NCBI RefSeq assembly: GCF_014696105.1
Contig: NZ_JACJPO010000052.1
Location: forward strand, 62,001-126,000
DNA from: Microcoleus sp. FACHB-1515
Lineage (GTDB): Bacteria; Cyanobacteriota; Cyanobacteriia; Elainellales; Elainellaceae
Direction of reading: 5' to 3'
DNA length: 64,000 nucleotides
Under the pieces are notes generated by a model. It was given only the letters and a program-made list of their open reading frames with translations. It had not been told where the DNA came from and made no database searches. The position numbers and the translations under genes are program-made. This document shows positions 59,430 to 64,000 of the stretch, one piece after another (the stretch's first letter is position 1; the number at the start of each line of letters is the position of its first letter).

Positions 59430-61631
59430 CTAGATGGTTGCTGCTTGGGAATCTTCGACCTGACTAGGCGGATTTTGCAGCTTCAGCGGCAGTTCGATCG
59501 AGAACTGCGTTCCCTCATTCACTGTAGAGATGCAGTGCAGTTGACCTTGATGCTGCTCGACAATGATTTGATAGCTGATGGCTAAGCCCAATCCGGTTCC
59601 GTCGCCCACAGGTTTTGTGGTGAAAAACGGATCAAACATGCGCGATCGCACTGCTTCCGGCATGCCGCAGCCATTGTCTGAAATGTGAATTGCAACTCCT
59701 GTTGCGCGGGTGGCCGTTGCGATCGTAATCCTGGGAACTTCATCCAGCGAGCGATTGCAAAACTTCGCGTCAATCGCGTCGATCGCGTTGTCAATCAGGT
59801 TCATCACTACTTGATTGAGTTGACCCGCAAAGCATTCGATCGGCGGCAGCGGCGCGTACTGCTTGGTCAGGACGATTGCAGAGCGATTGGGCAGCGCTTT
59901 GAAGCGATGCTGAAGTAACAGCAATGTGCTGTCGATGCCGTCATGCAAATTCACGAGTTTTTGCTGCGCTTCATCAAGCCGCGAGAAGTTACGCAAACTC
60001 AAAACAATTTCACAGATGCGATCGGTTCCGGTTCGCATGGAATCGATTAGGTGGGGCAGATCTTGCAGCACAAACGGCAAATCGACGGCTTGGGCATGAA
60101 CTTGAATTGGGCTACAAGGCTGCGGATAGTGCTGCTGATACAGTTCGATCGCCTGCACCAGATCGTCAACGTAGCGGCTCAAGGGGGCAAGATTGCCGTG
60201 AATAAAGCTGACCGGATTGTTGATTTCATGGGCAATTCCCGCCACCATTTGCCCCAGAGACGACATTTTTTCTTGCTGCACCAGTTGCGCCTGCGCCTGC
60301 TTGAGCGTTTGCAGCGCCTGCGATAGTTCCTCGGTGCGATCGCGCACTTTGGTTTCCAAATCTTCGTTGCTGGTTTCGAGTGACACAAACGAATTGCGAA
60401 GCTGCTCGCTCATGCGGTTGAACGATCGCGCCAGCACGTCCAGTTCGCGAATGGGCGATCGCGCGACTTGCTGATCAAGCTGGCCGTTTGCCATCGCTGC
60501 GGATGCCGCGCTTAGCCGCCGCACAGGTTGGGCAATCCAGCGGGCTGTCAGCAAACCGAGCAGCGTCGAGACCAGCAAAGCCAGCAGGCACAGCAAAATC
60601 GTGGTGCGCCGATTAGCGTGAATTTGCGCCATGAAGTCAGATTCGGGCACGGTGATCACAACAAGCCAATCCAAACCGAACGCATCGCGCCAAGGCGTCA
60701 CCTGCACATACTGATGTTCGCCCTCGAAATTAAAATCAAGCTGCTGGCTGGTTTGGATGCCAGGAAGATTGCCCTGTTCCAGCAGAAAGCGGCTGGTCGA
60801 TCGAATCAGCGGATCGCGGCTGTCGATCGCCTGCAACCGTTTTGCCACTTCTCCATCCCGCTCCACAAACGGCTGCTCAGCACTGGAACTGGCGACCAGT
60901 AGGCTGTTGCGCTCGATGATGAAGGCTTTTCCATTCGGGCTGACTTGAAGCTGTCGGAGAAAATCACTAATCTTCGACAGCAGTAGATCAACGCCAATCA
61001 CCCCAACGATTTGATCTTGAGCATCATAAATCGGCTGACTAAAAGCGATCGAAATATTGATCGGAGGTGCGTCCCCATCCCAGATATAAATTTTGCTCCA
61101 GGTGGGTTTGCCAGCAGCCAGCGCATCCACGTACCATGCTTCTCGACGGTAATCGTAGGTGGGATCGGTTCCGCTCTCCACGCGATCGCCTCGGTCGTTC
61201 ACGATGCTGTAGCTCATCACCTGATTGGTTGCGGCGGAGATTTGGCTGATTGCCATGCCGTCCGCCGGATTGTTTGTGACTTGACCTGCTCCAGCAAACT
61301 CGCCTGTTACTTTTCCATAGTTAATATAGCCAGCATTAAATAGCTTGGCCTGCCGCCAGAAATAGCGACCAATTGATGCATAGTCATTCGGCCTGAGCAA
61401 GCCTTGATCGATTGCGTCGATCGTCATCTGATTAATTTGTCTGGGCGTTTCCAGATAGCTGTCAAGATGCTGATCGATGCGGTTGCTCATCTCGCTACGC
61501 AGTTGGCTTGCCAGCGATTCAACGGCTTTTTGCCCGTTTCGGAGCGAGAAATATCCGGTTAGTCCCACAGCCGTAAAGATTTGCAGCACAAATGGAACCA
61601 CCAGCACCAATCGAAGAGAAACAGGTTTCAT
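59430..61631 (-). CDS. Sensor histidine kinase with Cache, HAMP and kinase core
   Basis: 733 residues from ATG 61631 (TTG at 61664 also in frame). TM1 at about 5-28, extracellular double-Cache domain (about 40-320; WYVDALAAGKPTWSKIYIWDGD and GVIGVDLLLSKISDFLRQL), TM2 (about 336-358; LLCLLALLVSTLLGLLTA), HAMP (RWIAQPVRRLSAASAAMANG), a coiled coil (LETKVRDRTEELSQAL), the phospho-accepting His in AGIAHEINNPVSFIHG (about 466), N-box NLIDNAIDAID and G-boxes DNGCGMPE and GDGTGLGLAIS. It senses a small extracellular ligand and phosphorylates an unknown regulator; no response regulator is adjacent. Confidence 0.93.
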   Translation of the reverse strand: MKPVSLRLVLVVPFVLQIFTAVGLTGYFSLRNGQKAVESLASQLRSEMSNRIDQHLDSYLETPRQINQMTIDAIDQGLLRPNDYASIGRYFWRQAKLFNAGYINYGKVTGEFAGAGQVTNNPADGMAISQISAATNQVMSYSIVNDRGDRVESGTDPTYDYRREAWYVDALAAGKPTWSKIYIWDGDAPPINISIAFSQPIYDAQDQIVGVIGVDLLLSKISDFLRQLQVSPNGKAFIIERNSLLVASSSAEQPFVERDGEVAKRLQAIDSRDPLIRSTSRFLLEQGNLPGIQTSQQLDFNFEGEHQYVQVTPWRDAFGLDWLVVITVPESDFMAQIHANRRTTILLCLLALLVSTLLGLLTARWIAQPVRRLSAASAAMANGQLDQQVARSPIRELDVLARSFNRMSEQLRNSFVSLETSNEDLETKVRDRTEELSQALQTLKQAQAQLVQQEKMSSLGQMVAGIAHEINNPVSFIHGNLAPLSRYVDDLVQAIELYQQHYPQPCSPIQVHAQAVDLPFVLQDLPHLIDSMRTGTDRICEIVLSLRNFSRLDEAQQKLVNLHDGIDSTLLLLQHRFKALPNRSAIVLTKQYAPLPPIECFAGQLNQVVMNLIDNAIDAIDAKFCNRSLDEVPRITIATATRATGVAIHISDNGCGMPEAVRSRMFDPFFTTKPVGDGTGLGLAISYQIIVEQHQGQLHCISTVNEGTQFSIELPLKLQNPPSQVEDSQAATI

Positions 61632-62221
61632 AAGAACAACAGCGATCGCTGCAAACAACTTCAAAACTAGCTGAGATAGGCTGAAACAGAAAATCGATCG
61701 CTTTTCTAGTACTCCCTAACTACTCTGAAACGATGCCGAAAATACTTGCAGCTCAAGCAAATGTTCCCCAATGTCCTCTTGCGAACATTATTACTCGCAG
61801 TGTTGCATTTCGCAAAAAAGCCTCAGTACGCTGCGGTTGAAGCTGCCCTGTTTCTGTTCTGGGGTGCGTTTAAAGAATCTTTTGATGGTTAGATTGCCTG
61901 ATGGAGATCCCCCTAAATCCCCCTTGAGAACCCGGACTTTGAGGGGTGGTTCGGCTCCCTCCTTGTTATGGGCTGGGGAGGATCAAGCGGGTTTTAAGGC
62001 ACGCCCTAGTTCTGCTGGCTGGTAGAAAGAATCCTGATTCAAATCAAGCTTGCAATACAGCGCGATCGATTCATCCAGCCAAGCGGCTGCAAAAAGCTTG
62101 ATATCAGTGGTAATTCGTATCCTTAGCTACTGCAAATTATCTCAGCTTGTATACAGTATGCACTAGCGCTACGATACAAGCAGCATCTCAATATCTGCCG
62201 CTTTTTGGAGGTTTGTCCAAC
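61632..62221. other. Divergent gap between the kinase and the M20 hydrolase
   Basis: 590 bases. It contains copy 4 of repeat family A (61904-62009) and no supported gene; the open frame at 61771-62025 is non-coding by composition and spans the repeat. Promoters for both flanking genes are not distinguishable. Confidence 0.6.
61904..62009 (-). repeat. Dispersed palindromic repeat, family A, copy 4
   Basis: On the minus strand CTAGGGCGTGCCTTAAAACCCG and TTGATCCTCCCCAGCCC, AACAAGGAGGGAGCCGAACC, ACCCCTCAAAGTCC and AAGGGGGATTTAGGGGGATC. Compared with copy 1, the first hairpin's left arm is altered (CCCATAAC), so the stem is partly lost. Confidence 0.8.
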
Positions 62222-63469
62222 ATGGTCACAAGCTACCGCCCCACGCTGTCAATTAATCGCGATCGCCTCGCGCAAAGCATTGTCCAGCTTGCGGCGATCG
62301 GCGCACTTCCCAATGGCGGCGTCCGGCGAATTGCCTACAATTCCAAAGATGTGCAGGCGCGACGCTTGGTGCAAGACTGGATGCAGGCAACCGGAATGAG
62401 CGTGCGGCTCGATTCGGCAGGCAACATCATCGGGCGCTATCCGGGACGAATCGCCGACGCGCCTGCTTTGGCAACCGGATCGCACATCGACACTGTGCCA
62501 ATGGGCGGACGATATGACGGCGCTTTCGGCGTTTTGGCCGGATTAGAAGTGGTGCGGACGCTGAACGAAAGCAGATCGCAGCTTGACCATCCGATCGAAG
62601 TTATCGTCTTCACTGACGAAGAAGGCAGCATGATCGGCAGCAAGGCAATGGCGGGTCATGTCAATCCCGACCCCGACTACTATCGCCGTCCCGACGGCAC
62701 GTCGATTCAAGCGTGTCTCGATCGCGTCGGTGGCAACTGGGACACGATCGCCCAAGCGCGTCGCACCAGTCAGGACATTGCGGCGTTTGTCGAACTGCAT
62801 GTCGAGCAAGGGCCAATTTTGGAATCGATGGGCAAAGCGATCGGCGTTGTGGAAGGCATTGTCGGCCAGCGACGCTTCACCATTACGGTCGAAGGACGAG
62901 CCAATCACGCAGGCACAACGCCAATGTCGATGCGGCAAGATGCGCTTGTGGCTGCGTCGCAAATCGTGCTGGCAATTAACCGATTGGCCTTGACTCCAGG
63001 GCAGCAGGTGGCAACGGTCGGACAGATGCAGGTGACTCCGAACGCTGCGAACGTTGTTCCAGGCAAAGTTGAGATGAGTTTGGACATTCGCGATATGTCA
63101 AATTTGCATCTCGATCGCCTGCTGGAACAGTTGCGGATGCGAATCGATGCGATCGCGTTTGAAACACAATGCACCATTCAAATGTCACCCCGTTTGCACA
63201 ACGAACCTGCTCCTGCAAAGCTGCATATTCAGCAGGCGATCGTGCAGGTCTGCCAAGAATTCGGCTTGAGCTACACGCATCTGCCGAGTCGTGCCAGCCA
63301 CGATGCTCAAGAAATGGCGCGATTTACTGACATGGGGATGATTTTTGTTCCCAGTCAGGAAGGCTTGAGCCATGCGGAGGCGGAATATACCTCACCAGAA
63401 CACTGTACACAGGGTGCAGATACGCTGCTGCAAACGCTGCTGAAGCTCGATCAGCATTATTCTTGCTAG
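62222..63469 (+). CDS. M20 Zn-dependent hydrolase, N-carbamoyl-amino acid hydrolase / allantoate amidohydrolase type
   Basis: 415 residues from ATG 62222 (GGAGG ten bases upstream; open to 62147). Conserved blocks: ATGSHIDTVPMGGRYDGAFGVLAGLE, VFTDEEGS with the catalytic Glu, ELHVEQGPILE, GRANHAGTTPMSMRQDA and SRASHDAQEMAR, the HDA ligand motif. Hydrolyses N-carbamoyl-L-amino acids, allantoate, ureidoglycolate or similar; the substrate cannot be assigned. Forms a homodimer. Single gene; downstream is an intergenic stretch with repeat family B. Confidence 0.92.
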   Translation: MVTSYRPTLSINRDRLAQSIVQLAAIGALPNGGVRRIAYNSKDVQARRLVQDWMQATGMSVRLDSAGNIIGRYPGRIADAPALATGSHIDTVPMGGRYDGAFGVLAGLEVVRTLNESRSQLDHPIEVIVFTDEEGSMIGSKAMAGHVNPDPDYYRRPDGTSIQACLDRVGGNWDTIAQARRTSQDIAAFVELHVEQGPILESMGKAIGVVEGIVGQRRFTITVEGRANHAGTTPMSMRQDALVAASQIVLAINRLALTPGQQVATVGQMQVTPNAANVVPGKVEMSLDIRDMSNLHLDRLLEQLRMRIDAIAFETQCTIQMSPRLHNEPAPAKLHIQQAIVQVCQEFGLSYTHLPSRASHDAQEMARFTDMGMIFVPSQEGLSHAEAEYTSPEHCTQGADTLLQTLLKLDQHYSC

Positions 63470-63917
63470 GTTCTCAGTAGCGGAACACCATTCAATTTAA
63501 GATGCCTTCGTTCCCCTCACCCCTCACCCTCAGGGAGAGGAGGGCAACAGCGCTTCTGGTTCCTGTTCTCCTCCAAGGAGTTGGGTAAGGGATGAGGGCG
63601 ATTTCGCTTCTGACAACTCATCTTGGCTTCCTACTGAGTAGCTTAATTCGCTTTACATCTCAGCTCTTACAGGCTCAATCTCCCTAGCCCGACTACCCCT
63701 TTCAATTACACCAAAGAGAGGCGCGATCGCTCCACAATTCGTCCGCATTGGTACGAACAAAACAGTCCAGAAATTGTCAGACTAGTGGGCAAATTCTCGG
63801 AAGAACTTTGTGAATCAACAAGGTTTTGCCTGGAATTGCAATTCATCTTCAGCTCGCGTTCATCTGAAGAAGTTATCGGGAACTCTGAACGTAGTGAATC
63901 ACTCTATCTCAGTTCAC
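63470..63917. other. Intergenic region at the right end
   Basis: 448 bases, with copy 2 of repeat family B (63513-63598) and no supported gene. The AT-rich part after 63750 may hold the promoter of the gene cut by the right edge. Confidence 0.55.
63513..63598 (-). repeat. Palindromic intergenic element, family B, copy 2
   Basis: Minus strand reads CCCTCATCCCTTACCCAACTCC, ends CTGAGGGTGAGGGG, and shows the same central GAACAGGAACC-like section as the copy at 38060-38154. The internal hairpins are degenerate here. Confidence 0.6.
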
Positions 63918-64000
63918 ATGGTTCATTTTGTCCCCGTCCGGCAGGTTGATATGACAGGCTCTGAAGATTCCGTGTCGCTCTCAGAGCATTTGAAGGATGC
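63918..64000 (+). CDS. 5' end of an unidentified protein (cut by the right edge)
   Basis: Open frame from ATG 63918 (an in-frame GTG at 63894 is also possible) to the window end: MVHFVPVRQVDMTGSEDS and VSLSEHLKDA. Twenty-seven or so residues are too few to assign a family. Existence as a gene is only tentative. Confidence 0.3.
   Translation, partial: MVHFVPVRQVDMTGSEDSVSLSEHLKD

Noticed and set aside
1-64000. tRNA or rRNA genes
   Set aside because: I looked in the longer intergenic regions for T-loop motifs (GTTCGA with flanking stem) and rRNA-like sequence and saw none. A covariance search would be decisive.

Overview
The window comes from a cyanobacterial chromosome. It encodes photosystem II PsbH and PsbN, the small photosystem I subunit PsaX, two carboxysome shell proteins (CcmK3/CcmK4 type), a cyanobacterial SigF and a CSP41b-like protein, and it is dense in the HIP1 octamer GCGATCGC. 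PsaX and the moderate GC content suggest a filamentous or thermophile-related lineage (Leptolyngbya-like), but I cannot fix the genus. Gene density is high and strands are mixed. There are many one- to four-base stop/start or convergent overlaps. I found no rRNA, tRNA, CRISPR array, transposase or phage genes.

Layout. 1-4.1 kb: 3' part of a trehalase, a DUF4112 protein, a lipoprotein plus DUF1517 pair, and divergent psbH/psbN. 4.1-10 kb: a dispersed repeat, bcp peroxiredoxin, Nudix hydrolase, alpha/beta hydrolase, SRPBCC protein, a secreted four-Cys protein, surE and a CSP41b-like protein. 10-20 kb: XPB-like helicase, trpS, MTHFR-like protein, two acyl/glycosyl transferases, second DUF4112, fasciclin protein, M20 amidohydrolase and sigF. 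20-30.8 kb: natD-type permease, psaX, lipA, response regulator, cold-shock/DUF1294 locus that looks frameshifted, recR, MFS transporter, a large regulator/polyferredoxin fusion and glcD. 31-38.6 kb: GT2, a giant atypical alkaline phosphatase with RTX repeats, MarR plus membrane protein, ccmK3-ccmK4. 38.6-50.5 kb: GS-like ligase, an M16 protease pair (one subunit lacking the zinc motif), solute-binding lipoprotein, moaD, a TIR-like protein, queA, pentapeptide/membrane/NTF2 cluster and an ABC-2 permease. 50.7-64 kb: diguanylate cyclase, alaS, a His-rich periplasmic protein beside a BlaI/BlaR1 (PetR/PetP-like) pair, P-loop kinase, ABC exporter, sensor kinase, M20 hydrolase and a gene cut by the right edge.

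Most genes are core cyanobacterial housekeeping. The strongest oddity is the 846-residue protein at 26568-29108. It joins a cNMP-binding-like domain, a degenerate sigma54-type AAA+ domain (no GAFTGA loop, Walker B DE replaced by NN) and a NapH/CcoG-like membrane polyferredoxin, in a phylum that lacks sigma54. Other points worth a second look are a TIR-like protein outside any defence island, a tandem alkaline phosphatase, the copper-switch-like regulator beside a His-rich secreted protein, a recR gene with no normal start codon, and two families of palindromic intergenic repeats.
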